Shown here: piece by piece, positions 39,930 through 53,306 of the stretch
Position numbering within the stretch: the first letter of the stretch is position 1
How the letters are laid out: the number at the start of each line of letters is the position of its first letter
Assembly: GCF_010015445.1 (NCBI RefSeq)
Contig: NC_053133.1
Span: forward strand, 25,759,082-25,823,081
Direction: 5' to 3'
Length of the DNA stretch: 64,000 bases
Source: Perca fluviatilis
Taxonomy: Eukaryota; Chordata; Actinopteri; Perciformes; Percidae
Made by a program: the position numbers and the translations under genes
The notes under the pieces: model-generated
Seen by the model: the letters and a program-made list of their open reading frames with translations, nothing else
The model's database searches: none
What the model was told of the DNA's origin: nothing

Positions 39930-40354
39930 CTGATTCTGACAAGCCAGACCCACATCCAGATGTTGAGGTCTGGGAACTCCCCATTGGCCAGGCTCAATCC
40001 AAGGGGGCGGGATAAACTGTTGTCTTTCAAATTCTCTCTGCACTCCTAGCCAATCGGAGCAACGCTAGGTGATAGCTTAAACTTTTAAACTCCGAACACA
40101 TCTTCCTTTTTTAAGAATGACTTCAGAGCCGTTCTTTGTTCTTTTCTCAAAGAAAAGCTGAACTCCAAGTCCTCCAGAGTCGCGGCCAAAAGCCGATTCC
40201 AAAGACTGTTCGCCAGCAGCAGCCATAAGCCCCGCCCACCGACTCTATACACGATGTGATTGGCCTGACCAGAGTTTGGTTTTTCCATCTCGCAAGCCAA
40301 CAGAGAGTGCCTAGACCCTCCCTGCCGCTAGGGTGCGTCTAGATTTCTAGGCTA
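39930..40354 (-). mobile_element. family A MITE with RecQ-like helicase fragment
   Basis: The best-preserved coding copy: the minus strand reads SFSLRKEQRTALKSFLKK then EDVFGV before the frame ends. The ends are CTGACAAGCCAGACCCACAT and TCTAGATTTCTAGGCT. It lies just past the lrrc31 poly(A) signal. Confidence 0.7.
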
Positions 40355-41100
40355 CCTGATTGCTGTAGTCTAACATTGTGATGAAAAGTTCTTTTTTTAA
40401 TATAGGGCACATTGATGAAACACATTTTAGATTTGATAAGGGTCTATTCTTTTGTCTAGAAACGCTGGGAAAATTAGAAAAATATTTTTGGTATTTTCTA
40501 GAACTTAAACTTTTTCAAATCGGGCAAAAATCTTTTAGAAAAAAAATCTATCTTTCTTTTTTTTATTGAACCTTTTGATGTAAAACACACAGAAGTACAG
40601 AACATTAAATGTAATTTTTGAAGGGTGAAAATGTTTATTTCTTGATTAAAGTAATGATTGCATTTCACAGAGTTATAATCGCATTATCATGTCACTTGAT
40701 GTGATATCTTTTGTTGTCAAGAACAGTCTTTACCTGTAGATTAATTATGGCCTAATTCAGATCCATGTTGCCCAGCTTATCTTGTAAAACATAGTTTTAC
40801 TATGAACTGACACCCTCCACATCTGGTTAGAAGAAAAACAGAACGTAGGGCTGACAGATGGGGCTGAAATTAACTATTAAATATTGAAACAAGTTTCCGA
40901 TTTCTATATGTAGGATATGGCATTGATAATTATTATTAAAAAAAAGTCAAGTTGACGTTCAATGAAATGAACTGTGTTCCACAATTTCATTGGACAACTG
41001 GGCAAACTGTATCTGTGGGCAAGGAGGAACACTTTTTATTTTTTTTTATGACCAGTTTAATATTGAGTGTCTATGAGCTCATCTCATTAATTTTCTATTT
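40355..41100. other. convergent spacer between lrrc31 and lrrc34, nothing recognised
   Basis: AT-rich, no coding support. It may contain the lrrc34 3' UTR end on the minus strand; TTTATT (AATAAA on minus) occurs near 41035. Confidence 0.35.
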
Positions 41101-41104
41101 GTTT

Positions 41105-41166
41105 GTAGATACTTTTTTGGGCATTTTAGGCCTTTTATTTATATAGGACAGCTGAAGACATGAAAG

Positions 41167-41210
<44 letters not shown>

Positions 41211-41256
41211 AGAGGGAGGGAGGGGAGAGAGAGAGAGAGAGAGAGAGGGAGGGAGG

Positions 41257-41322
<66 letters not shown>

Positions 41323-41425
41323 ATACAGAAAAGGGCTGCAGGTCGGAGTCGAACCCGCGGCCACTGCATCAAGGGGTAATCCTCTATATATGGGCGCCCG
41401 CTCTACCAACTGAGCTATCCATCTT
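41105..41425 (-). mobile_element. tRNA-derived SINE with an expanded (GA)n
   Basis: GGGCATTTTAGGCCTTTTAT (tail side), GAGTCGAACCCGCGGCC (reverse B box) and CTCTACCAACTGAGCTATCC (reverse A box). 41165-41318 is GA repeat grown within it. Confidence 0.8.
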
Positions 41426-41554
41426 TCATTTTCTACTGCACAACATTCATTTGAACGACAGATATGATTATATAATCGCGATACAGCTCCACTGGAAGTT
41501 GATTATAAAACTGAGCAATATGTTGGCAGTTTTATCAAGTATGGGATGAACTCA

Positions 41555-41725
41555 GATGCGCGCGCCCATATATGGAGGTTTACTCCTTGACGCAGCGGCC
41601 GAGGGTTCGACTCCGACCTGCGGCCCTTTGCTGCATGTAACTCTCTCTCTCTCTCGCTCTCTCTCTCTCTTTCATGTCTTCAGCTGTCTTATAAAAATAA
41701 AGGCCTACAATGCCCAAAAAATAAT
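41555..41725 (+). mobile_element. tRNA-derived SINE, plus orientation, 5'-truncated
   Basis: CGCGCCCATATATGGAGGTT, GGGTTCGACTCCGACCTG (B box) and a tail AAATAAAGGCCTACAATGCC. It forms an inverted pair with the SINE at 41105-41425. Confidence 0.75.
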
Positions 41726-42007
41726 CTTAGTCTAAAATAGTCTAATATGCATGCACAGGTTTGTTTTGTGAGCTAAATCTTTGCACGTTCTGCACCCTTC
41801 AATCTGTGCACTAAACATTCAAATGTAAATAAGATGTAAGGATGTACATTTTGGATGCACCTTTTTAATTAAAAAAATCTCACCGGCAGCGGGTTAATGT
41901 TCAGAAGGCATATTTTATCATAAATCTTGAGAGTTGACGTCTTCTTTCCTCAAATTTGCAATTTGTTCTTTTGACGTGTGTGCATGTCACTCAAGTCTCC
42001 TTGTGTC

Positions 42008-42120
<113 letters not shown>

Positions 42121-42129
42121 ATGAGAGCC

Positions 42130-43982
42130 CTAGCAGGACTGCAGGGGAACAACAATCTGCTGACTCTCAACGTGTGGCGGGAGGGTGGAGTGGCGCCCGG
42201 CGCCGTTGTCTGTCAGCGGGTCTGTTGGCGTGTCGGAGGTGAAGGATGTGTTTGTACCGGAGCCGTTTGTGCCGTAATAGTTTCTCCTCAAACTGTGGAA
42301 GAGCTCCGCGAGAAACACCCGACCGTCCACCTCGTACGCGCTGACGTCGGTCTGCTCCGCGGGCAGGCGGCCGCTGGCGATCAGCTCTCTGAAGGCCTGA
42401 AGGGGCGGGGGGGGGGGAATAGAATAAACTTTATTGTCCCCCAGGGGAAATGTGTCTTAGGCATAGTGCTGCAATCTGTCGCTTCAAAACACAAACATGT
42501 AACAGAAAAAAAAAACGTTTTAAAATGGACACAAAATCAACATAAAAGCATAAATATAAGATCATCTTAGGACATAAAAGAAGGAGACATATGACTGTAC
42601 AGACAATACGACTTCTTAAATACTAACTGTAATAATTCAAATGCAAAAAAAGTGCCGGTGCATTTATTGCACTTTTGCTCTGTTGTGCTAAGATTTACTG
42701 TTTGGTGTTCAGCTAGTGTCGCTTTGCCAGACCCTCCTCCACAGCGCTGCGGAGGAGGGTCTGGCTAGTCCACGCAGCATTCCTGGGATGGGAGAAAAAC
42801 GTGCTCTGGTTTATCGGCATTTCTTTAAACCAATCACAATCGTCTTGGGCGATTGCTAAGCTCCGCACGGTGACTCTGCTAAATAGCCTCTGGAAGGAAC
42901 TTGTTTTGGTGGAACATGTGTACGTTCAAAAGTAGTTTTTAGTCGTGCGACAGAAAACTCAGATTGGACAGATAGTCTAGCTAGCTGTCTGGATTTACCC
43001 TGCAGAGATCTGAGGAGCAGTTAACCATAGTCCTCACTAATCAGCCGGAGGTTAGAACGCCAACACAGAAATTGGGAGGAAACTGAAATCGGCGAAAAGA
43101 CATGAACCCGGTGGAATTTCCTGTGGCACCGTAGTAATCCCAGAAGTGGAACGTCGTGGATATAGACTAGAGCAGTGTTTCTCAAATGGGGGTACGTGTT
43201 TTTTTTTTCCAAAGTTTTTGTTACTTTTTTCGACCTATTCTTGCCTTACTTCCTTCTTTCTACCGTCTTTTTCCAAGGTTTTGTCGTTTTAAAAAAAAGG
43301 TTTTTGTCTCCTTTTGTCATCAGCATTGAAATGTTTTCCAGGTTCCAAGGCTGTTGTTTAGTAAATCTATCGCTGACATCGCTGTATTCTTTCTCTTTAT
43401 AGAGACTTTTTTTTTTTTTCTACCAAAAATGATTTGCGCTGGTTAGGGGGTACAGGATTAAAAAAACTGTTCAAAGAGGGGGAACATTATTGAAAAAAGC
43501 TTGAGAACCAGTGGACTAGAGTTCAGCAGCTTGATAGACGTTGGACTAAGCGATAGCTTAAGTCTGTTTGTTTACCAGTCCCTCCAGAAAAACGCGATTA
43601 TGCAATCGCATAATTCAATGCATAATCAGCCAAAGTCCGCATATTTATGCAGGGGGGGCGCATTTTTTCAAATATGCCGCACTTTTGCCGCATAAATTGC
43701 CGATTTCCGCGCAAAATATGCGGGGCTTGCATGATGTCATAATCCCCGCATTTTCGTTGCAAAAAAAGTCCCATAATATATCTTAGCAGAAAGTTGAAAA
43801 ATGTTGCGTTTACTTCACACAAGAGCAGCCATTTTCCCCTGTTGCCATGGGAACGTTATGAAGTGACGTAATCACACGACGCGAACGTCATTGAAAAGCA
43901 GGGCGTTGGGGGGGAATCACTTTTTTTTCTCTTTTTCAAGTTCCCGTAATTTCATCGCATAAAATTGCATAAATATCCCACA

Positions 43983-44058
<76 letters not shown>

Positions 44059-44583
44059 ACGTGCCGCATAATCAGGGATTTTTGCCCGCAACAATCACAA
44101 AAAAACTCTTTTCTGGAAGGACTGATTTTACATCTCGGCACACAGTGTTCTCCCTGATGGCAGAAGTTCAAATTCAGGAAAAGAAAGGGTGTTGAGAGTC
44201 TGCAGTGATTTATTTTTCTATACGAGTCTGTTACCGTTCAGCAAGGTGCCAGGATGTGTTGTCTAGGTTACCTGACAGACCGCCTCCTCCAGGTGGTTCC
44301 CCCAGATGTAGAGGTGGTTCAGAGCTGTGTTGACTGTCAGAGCCCGAGCCAGAGACAGCAGACCCTCCGACCTGATGTTGTTACTGCTGACAGACAGCCT
44401 GACGGACACAGACACGGACAGACACGGACACTGTTTGTATGTCTCTTGTAAATACATCCAGTTGCTCCAGGGGAGACCGATAAGACACTGGCTGCGTGGC
44501 GTTTCTGTTGCGTGTCAGTTGGGTGGCGAGCGGCTGCGTGGCGTTTTCTATGTCTTTGCACACCAGAAACGTGTCTGACGCGC

Positions 44584-44638
<55 letters not shown>

Positions 44639-47600
44639 AGCCTTGTCTGGACACTTGGATGTTTCCCATAAAAATATATTCTGATCTGATTACAGCAAAG
44701 ACAACGTCGGCAGTGTTGACAGCAAAATAGGCTCCAGGATACTTCCTTCTCCTTCTGTATTGACAGGCGCAATATTAGAAAATCGATAATTATTTATAAT
44801 TTTTTTTAATTACATCTATATATCTGCATTTATGTCAAAACCTCGAGACTTTGAATTTATTAAATATATTCGTTAAAATGACATATAAACATCTTTTCCT
44901 GTTCTATTTTGCCTGGAAACGCTTCCAACACGCTTGCGTGTCACGTGAAAAATAGGCGTCTGTTCTATTTCTAGCATGCGTGCGTTTTCGGCGCGGTTCG
45001 AGCCGCGCGTGTCACACAGGCAGTGTGTAAGATCTAACCTGTTACCATGGGAGCCTAAATAAAAACGGACATGCCACACAGCCAGTGTGTAGCCGGCCTT
45101 AACTTAAATGGTGTAAAATAAGTTAAAACTGAATCTATTCTCCTCATCAGACCTTTTAAACAAGTTTGGTAACTTTCTCCTCATCTCCTTAAAATAAGTA
45201 AAAACTGGATACTTCCTCTTCTTCAGACCAGAGGAAAATGCTCACAACAACCCATGACCACACTAATGTGATGGGGTCACAAGTAGACATAGCTTAATTT
45301 TAGGGGCATCAGACGCCAGAAAGGTCGGGAGTCACTGCCCTGGAAACCAAGTAAGCCCAAAAACTTCCTAAAAGAGAAAGTGTGCCTCTAGCCAGCGAGC
45401 AGACCTGATGGAGACCTGACGTTGTCTGAGTGTGTTGGACTCACTCTCTCAGGGCGCAGCCTGGCCAGGCGATGGCCTCGCTCAGGTACCCAGCACCATC
45501 ATCTTCAATCCGATTGGACGACAGATCTACGATCTCCAGGGTCTGGTTCTGCTTCAGCAGCTCGGCTAGGAGACGCACGCCATCACGAGTCACGCGGTTA
45601 CTGCAGGTGACAAAGACGAGACCAAGAGGAAGTATGGGAGACAGTGAGATTAGAGCTGGGCAATATATCGATATTGTGACATGAGACTAGATATCGTCTT
45701 AGATTTTGGATGGCTTTATATCGTGATATGGCATAAGTGTCTTTTCCTGGTTGTAAAGGCTGCATTACAGTAAAGTGATGTCATTTTCTGAACTTACCAG
45801 ACTGTTGTAGCTGTTCTATTATTTGCCTTTACCCACTTAGTCATTATATCAACATTACTGATGATTATTTATCAAAAATCTCATTGTGTAAATATTTTGT
45901 GAAAGCACCAATAGTCAACACTACTATATCGTTGCGGTATCGATATCGAGGTATTTGACCACAAATATCGTGATATTTGATTTTCTCCATATCGCCCAGC
46001 TCTACGTGAGAGTATTCTGAAATCAATCTACCCCGGAGATCAGGGGGAATTTTAGGGATGAAACAACTTAATGTGTTTTTACCAGGAAGTGCGCAATTTG
46101 ACATAGTGGCCACACAGTGGAATTACAACTTCCATGTCTGTCACGTGATGCCATGGGGCGCAAAAAGACTTTTTCCCAGAGACTTAACCCTCCTCGTGTC
46201 CTCGGGTCTAACTTAACCCATTTTCTATATCGCAGTAACGTGTGTGGTTCCCTACAACGCTCTGCCTGGGTCTCAGCTGGGTGACAGCTGTCCTGTCACA
46301 CAAGTCCTAAATGCCAGAAACAAATCACAAGAAAAACCAAAGGGACAAAAACATCGGAGGGAAAGCGACAAAAAGGGACCAAAAAAGACGACGAAAACGT
46401 TGGAAAAAAAGTTTTAATTTTAAATTTTGACCCAGAAACACTATTAAGTTGCTTGATGTCCGACGGGAAGACAACACAAGGGTTAAAGAGACGTCTGTAA
46501 ATCAGTGGATACATTTTTTTTGGAGCGTCACAAACCCAACGAAATGACTTGTTTCACTGTCAGAATTTGATCCATTCGGTCCGATAACAGTTGGAACGTT
46601 TAGAAGAGCCCCCACGATTCAATCATTTAATCCCCATTCAAGTTAGCAGAGCACTAAACAGGAAGTGGCCAGGGTCTCTAGTGCGCCTGCTCTATGGGCC
46701 GCACAGTGCGGTAGCAGCGCAGATCATCCAGGTCATTTTATATGCAAAAGTTGAACTTTTTTGGCTTTATGCGCCAATGCGCAACTCTCATAGTTGAACA
46801 TATCATACACAAATGAACAGGACTCGGCCTCGAACGCTGTATCCAGTTTCTTATACATCCATGCAGTGTTTCCCTTTATGTTGATTTTGTAGTGGCGGCC
46901 CGCCATGGAAACATTTCTGCCGCCACAGTATCAGAAATAGGGCAGACGCACAATGTAGTCGCGGTTGGCTTTTAAATTATCCTGCCGACATAATGCCGTT
47001 TGCTGCCGCTCACATTGCAATTAAACAACAAGTAGAACTATTCAGAGGTTATTGGGCCCGTCCAGTTTAACTCCACATCCTGTTGTGTTGATGGAGTTTA
47101 TCGTCAAAACGTTCCCTTTCTTCCGAGTCGACTATTAAACCAACAGCTCCACCAAAAAACATCACCGCGGTGGGTCCGTTCTAACCGGACAACGTTCAAC
47201 TTGTCAGTTCTGTCAGCCCATCGTCCTGATATCACACATCTGGAAACATTAAAACGGTAAGTGAGTCCGTGTAACATCTCATTCTGTACCTTAGGGTTTT
47301 GGTTTCCCTATGAAGAATTTCTGGTAAAATTCATTCTGTAGACCTCTTGTAGATGTTAAAGGAAAAAGCCGACTTATTGGGAATTTAACTTATTCACCGT
47401 AACCCCCAGAGTTAGACAAGTCCATACATACCCTTCTCATCTCCGTGGGTGCTGTAACGCTGTCTGACGGCTCCAGCATTAGCTTAGCCTAGCACAGATC
47501 CTGCAGGTAACTGGTTCCAACTAGCCTACTGCTCCCAATTGTGACAAAAGTGACAAAATAACTCTAACATGTTCCTATTTACATGTTGTGATTTGTAGAG

Positions 47601-49871
47601 TCACAGCGTGTACAAAAAACAACGTAACATGAGACACAGCCATCTTCTAACCGTAAACAAACAGGGAACTATATTCTCAGACATGCTTGCTGCGAGCATA
47701 TCACTCCGCCCAAGTACTATATTCTTATAGTTCCCGGTTTGTTTACAGTTAGGACAGTATTTCTGTTTCAACTTACATTTTTTGTACACGCTATGACTCT
47801 AAAAACAACACGTACCAATAGGAACATGTTGCATTATTTTGTCACATTGTTGAGCAGTAGGATTACTGGAACCATTCACCTGCCTGTTCTGTGATGGGCT
47901 GATGCCGCTGGAGCCGTCGAACAGCGATGACAACGCATAGATGAGAAGGGTACAATGGAGGTGAATAAGATAAATTCCCAATAAGTTGGTGTGTTCCTTT
48001 AAGTGCCCTATAGTTCCATAAATTGGAAATAGTCTATAGATGTAAATATATTATCAGGTAAACACCGCTAAAAAAAAAATCCATGGTTCCTACCAGCGCA
48101 GGTCCAGGTAGCGCAGGCTGTGGTTGAGCCGCAGGCCTTCAGTCAGCCTCTCCATCCCGGTGTCGGTCATCCCCATCTTCCCCAGGTGGAGCTCCACCAG
48201 GCTGCTGTTCACCACCAGCATCTCCGAGAAGTGCACCGCGCACTCCTCCTGAGAGACACATACAGTACGTACGCACATCAGGGCTGATACTGGCCTCGTA
48301 TCAAGTATGAAATGTGATTTTATTTTTAATTTTTTTGTCTGTGTGACACACCAGTGTGACGATGCTCTGTGTTTTTGTACCTGGTGGCTGAAGAGCAGCG
48401 GCCGGCTGATATCGACAGAGACGAGAGTCTCGTTGCTTTTCAACACGATGGCAAACGCTATCACACTCTGAGTGTCCTGCAGGGACAGAGGCAACACAAC
48501 CAGGGCTGCAACTAGCGATTCTTTTTATAGCTTATTAATCCCTAGATTATTTTCTCGATTAATGGATTAGTTGTTCGGTCTATAAAATGTCTGAAAATGG
48601 TAAAAAAATGTGGATCAGTGTTTCCCAAAAGTCCAAGATGACGTCCTCAAATGTCTCGTTTTGTCCACAACTCAAAGATCTTCAGTTCACTGTCACAGAG
48701 GAGAGAAAACACTAGAACAATATTCACGTTTAACAATCTTACAGAAGCATCACAGAAGTTTTACTTTGACTTAGTTGACAACTTATCGATTAATCTTTGC
48801 ACCTCTGAAAAGCGCCAGGATTTCCATATACCCACTTAAAAATGCCCAATGACACACAACAACATACTTTCCATTATAATTTTTGATATATTTTCAATTT
48901 TGATCTGTTTTTCTTCTTCGCATAGGCTAAATAAAGGGATTTCCACCGTAAAGTGGTGCATAAAAGTGTATCTGAATACAGGAAATGAAGTCTTTGACGC
49001 TGAACATAATCGTGGGGGAGGACACCCAGACCCCCCCACTATGATTCTGGCCCATATTTACTGTATATGCCAATATATTTATATACAGTACAGTATACCC
49101 ACTACCATACATTAGACTACACCACTGCAGGAAGAGAAAAATGGTATTGGAACATCTCTATTTGTACCGAAAGCTGGAATCAGAGACATTTGACTTATTT
49201 GCGTGAGTGTGTGTGTGTGTTTACCAGGTCGCAGTCAGCCAGCTGCAGCTCCTTCAGGGTGCTGTTGACCTGCAGCATGCTGGCCAGGTGCATGGCTCCT
49301 CTGTTCCCGATCTTATTTCCTGACAGTCGGAGAGAGAGCAAGGTGCTGTTACACTGGAGAGAGAGAGAGAGAGACAGAGAGAGACAGAGAGAGAGAGAGA
49401 GAGAGTGTATTACTACTTCGCTGAAGCAGAGATGAAAAGTAGTAGGACTGGGCGATATGGAGAAAATCAAATATCACAATATTTTTGACCAAATACCTCT
49501 ATCGATACCGCAGCGATATTACAGTGTTGACTAATTGGTGCTTTCACAAAATATTTACACAATGAGATTTTTGATGAATAATCATCAGTAATGTTGATAT
49601 AATGAAAAAGTGGGTAAAGGCAAATAATAGAACAGTTACAACAGTCTGGTAAGTTCAGAAAATGACATCACTTTACTGTAATGCAGCCTTTAACACCAGG
49701 AAAATACACTTATGTCATATCACGATATTACGATATCCAAAATCTAAGACGATATCTAGTCTCATATCACGATATCGATATAATATCGATATATTGCCCA
49801 GCTCTAGTAGTTCTCGTCAATAAATCCCACCTGCAGACTTAAACCAACAGTGAATGTATCTACTAACGAGT

Positions 49872-49966
<95 letters not shown>

Positions 49967-50345
49967 CGCAGCCTAAAAACCCATCAATGAGCCACACGGT
50001 TGCACTGAGTGACATGTTCCTTCATCACCATGAACACACTCTGTAGTTAATTCTGGCTCCATCCTACACACACCGTCCTGCTGCCACAAGTACTCACCGG
50101 AGCACCAAATGTGGATTAATCCGTCAGTGAAAATAGTCCCCAACAAATACATTTTTTCAAATAAAACTGCTGCTGACTGTAGTTTTATCAAACAAACGGG
50201 AGGAAATAGTGCAAGTGTATCATTGTGTTTTTAAAGCTGTACGTCTTCAGAAGGAAAAAAGCTGGAGCTGTGTGTCTGTGTGTATGTGTGAGTCTGTGTG
50301 TGTGTGCGTGTGTGTGTCTCTGTGTGTGTGTGTGTGTGTGTGTGT

Positions 50346-50408
<63 letters not shown>

Positions 50409-50636
50409 TCTCTGTGTGTGTGATTCTGTGTGTGTGTGAAGAGGGGGTGTGAGTGTGTGAGTCTGTGTGTGTGTGTGTGTGTGAGAGTCTCTTTGTGTGT
50501 GTGATTCTGTGTGTGTGTGTGTGTGTGTCTGTGTGTGTGTGAGAGTCTGTGTGTGTGTGAGAGTCTGTGTGTGTGTGTGATTCTGTGTGTGTGTGTGAGT
50601 CTGTGTGTGTGTGTGAGAGTCTCTCTGTGTGTGTGA

Positions 50637-50667
<31 letters not shown>

Positions 50668-50754
50668 AGAGTCTCTCTGTGTGTGTGATTCTGTGTGTGT
50701 GAGTCTGTGTGTGTGTGTGAGAGTCTCTCTGTGTGTGTGATTCTGTGTGTGTGA

Positions 50755-50811
<57 letters not shown>

Positions 50812-50828
50812 TCTCTCTGTGTGTATGA

Positions 50829-50859
<31 letters not shown>

Positions 50860-50891
50860 GGGTGGGGGAGTGTGAGTGTGTGCGTGTGTGA

Positions 50892-50932
<41 letters not shown>

Positions 50933-53265
50933 TGCGTGTGAACCTGCAGGCTCTTGGCGAGAACTTCGGCTCCGTCTCTCAGGATGTCGTTGAACATCAG
51001 GTCCAGAGAGCGCAGAGCTGAGCCGTCCTCCTGCTCAGTGGAAACAGAAACAGAAACAGACAGTTCCTCCTGTCCAGGGAACCTAAATCTGACCCATTTA
51101 CATCATAATGTTGCCACTTCCTGTTTACCTGTAAGAGGCCAACGAGGTGTCCCACCCCTACATCTGTTATGTTATTGTACCGGACATCAAGACCTGTTGA
51201 CACAAACGAAACAAGGTTTTCAAATGTTTAAAAAGAAAGTCGTGTTCTCCCTATCGGCCTGCTCACCTGACACGCTGTGGTTGTTTCTCAAACATTCAGA
51301 GAGAGCGAGAACGTCGTCGTCGTTGAGTCGCTTGACGTTTGTCAGGCGGTTGTTTCCTGTCAGTTTTAAGGTCACACTCCTGCCGAAAAACACACACAGC
51401 CAAACTTTAACTGATTTCATGACACATGGCACCCTTGCTGCCTTCAGGTGCACTCCATAAAAGTCTGAAGCTTTTGGATGGAAATAACACAAATGGATTG
51501 CTGCGGTTTCATTTTCTAAAGTAAGAACTCATGCATCAGAACCTAAACTAAATAAAAAAGGAAGACAAAAGTAGTTGCATAGCTAGTCGTAGTATTAGTT
51601 GTAGTAGCAGCAGCATTTCACTGCTGTGGTTATTTAAATTTAGAGCTAATTTAACTACTTTATTTACTTTTTGGTAGCTTAATTTGTAACAAGTGCCAAC
51701 GATTTTATTTTTTTGTTTGTTGATCATGTTTTGTAAATAAAAGGAAAATAAAGGAAAATCTAATTGAACAGTTTAGTTATTGCTTCTTACTTTAACGTAA
51801 AGCAGTGGTGGAAAGTAGCTAAGTTAGGGTGACCAGATTTCCCGGAGCTAAAACCGGGACACTTTGCGTAGTGCTCGTGCACGCACACGCTTTTTAACGT
51901 GAACATGTGCCAGCCCAGGTCAGACAGTAACTTCATTATTTTAATCGTAGGTTCCTCATCTAATAATAACAGTGTTTTTTCCTGTAAAATTAACAAAATT
52001 GCAGCAACAGCCTTTTTCAGTTTAGTGTGAGATTCATGTTGAGATTTTTTTCTAAAAAAGATTCTTTGAAGTGTTATTTATTCCGATAACACCAAAAGAA
52101 TTAAAATTATTTATTGAAAATTTTGAGCATAACCACTTCATTTCCTGCATTCTGGTGAATTTTTATGCATATATTTCTACCTTTTTCTGAATCAATATTT
52201 GAAGCCTAGGCATCATTTACTCCTCCCTCCTGTTTGGCATCTTTTGGTGAGGAAGTAACCTCCTTAAATGTGCATATGACAATTATTCACCTCAATGATA
52301 CATTAATTCATTTTAATTTATAATAGATTTCTGCTCATGTCCAAAACTTTGTGCACCTTCAAAGTACAGTATATCTGTGCTCTCTGTGATTTGGAGGAGA
52401 CGATGAGTCGTGACATTTTGAGAAAAATAAAGTTAGGTTAGTAGGCTATTACAAGAATAAAGTCACTATATTTCAGAAACTAATCTATACCTGCACCATA
52501 TTCTGTTGTGCATTACATGATAGCTCTGCTGAGACGGCAGATCTCAGACCTCCTGACAGACTCAGAGCCCCGTTTGGGTCTCTGGTCTCTGAATGAGACA
52601 AATAGTTTAGCTAGAGAAGTAACTGAACGCTGCTACACATCGGAGGTGGAAAACGGAAACTACAGAAATACACGGAGCACAAACGCAACACATCTACCGC
52701 AGCATGTCCACAGCTGAGCGCGTCCATAAACCTGAAGCTCCGCTGCATTATACAGAGAGAGTGGACACTAAGCGACGCACAGGTCTGTTTCAGAGCTCCG
52801 TGTGTCTGAGTCTGAACCGTAGACTGGAAAAGTCACGTCACAGGAACTTCAAACTAAATCATTAGCATTGCGCTCCTAAACTTTGTGTTGATGGCATCAA
52901 TGTATTACACTGATTTGGCTAGGATTCCTCCCAAAACTTCACCCAGCTTTCCTCACGGAGAGACGGTTGCTAGGTGATAGCAACACAGCATGGTCGGACC
53001 CCGCACGTAGCTGCCCGTTCTATTCGCCTCGGAAAAATAAACTGGACAAAGTTACATTCGGGGCTAAAGTAAAAAAATTCGGGGCTGAAGACCCGGCAAA
53101 ATCGGCTGACGCCGCTCCTGCTGTAAACCGGGACATTTTAGCGTCCCGACAGGCTTTTGTCGGGACTCGGGACAAACAATTGAAAATCGGGACTGTCCCG
53201 GTCAAACCGGGACGTCTGGTCACCCTAAGCCATAGATATATCTCTATGACCCTAAGCTAAATATA

Positions 53266-53306
<41 letters not shown>

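Noticed and set aside
44496..44684. Poly-Leu / poly-Ala ORFs
   Set aside because: They arise from the intronic (CTG)18 repeat.
50188..50997. 269-codon His/Thr-rich ORF
   Set aside because: It is a reading of the CA/GA mosaic microsatellite in lrrc34 intron 4; no protein-like composition.
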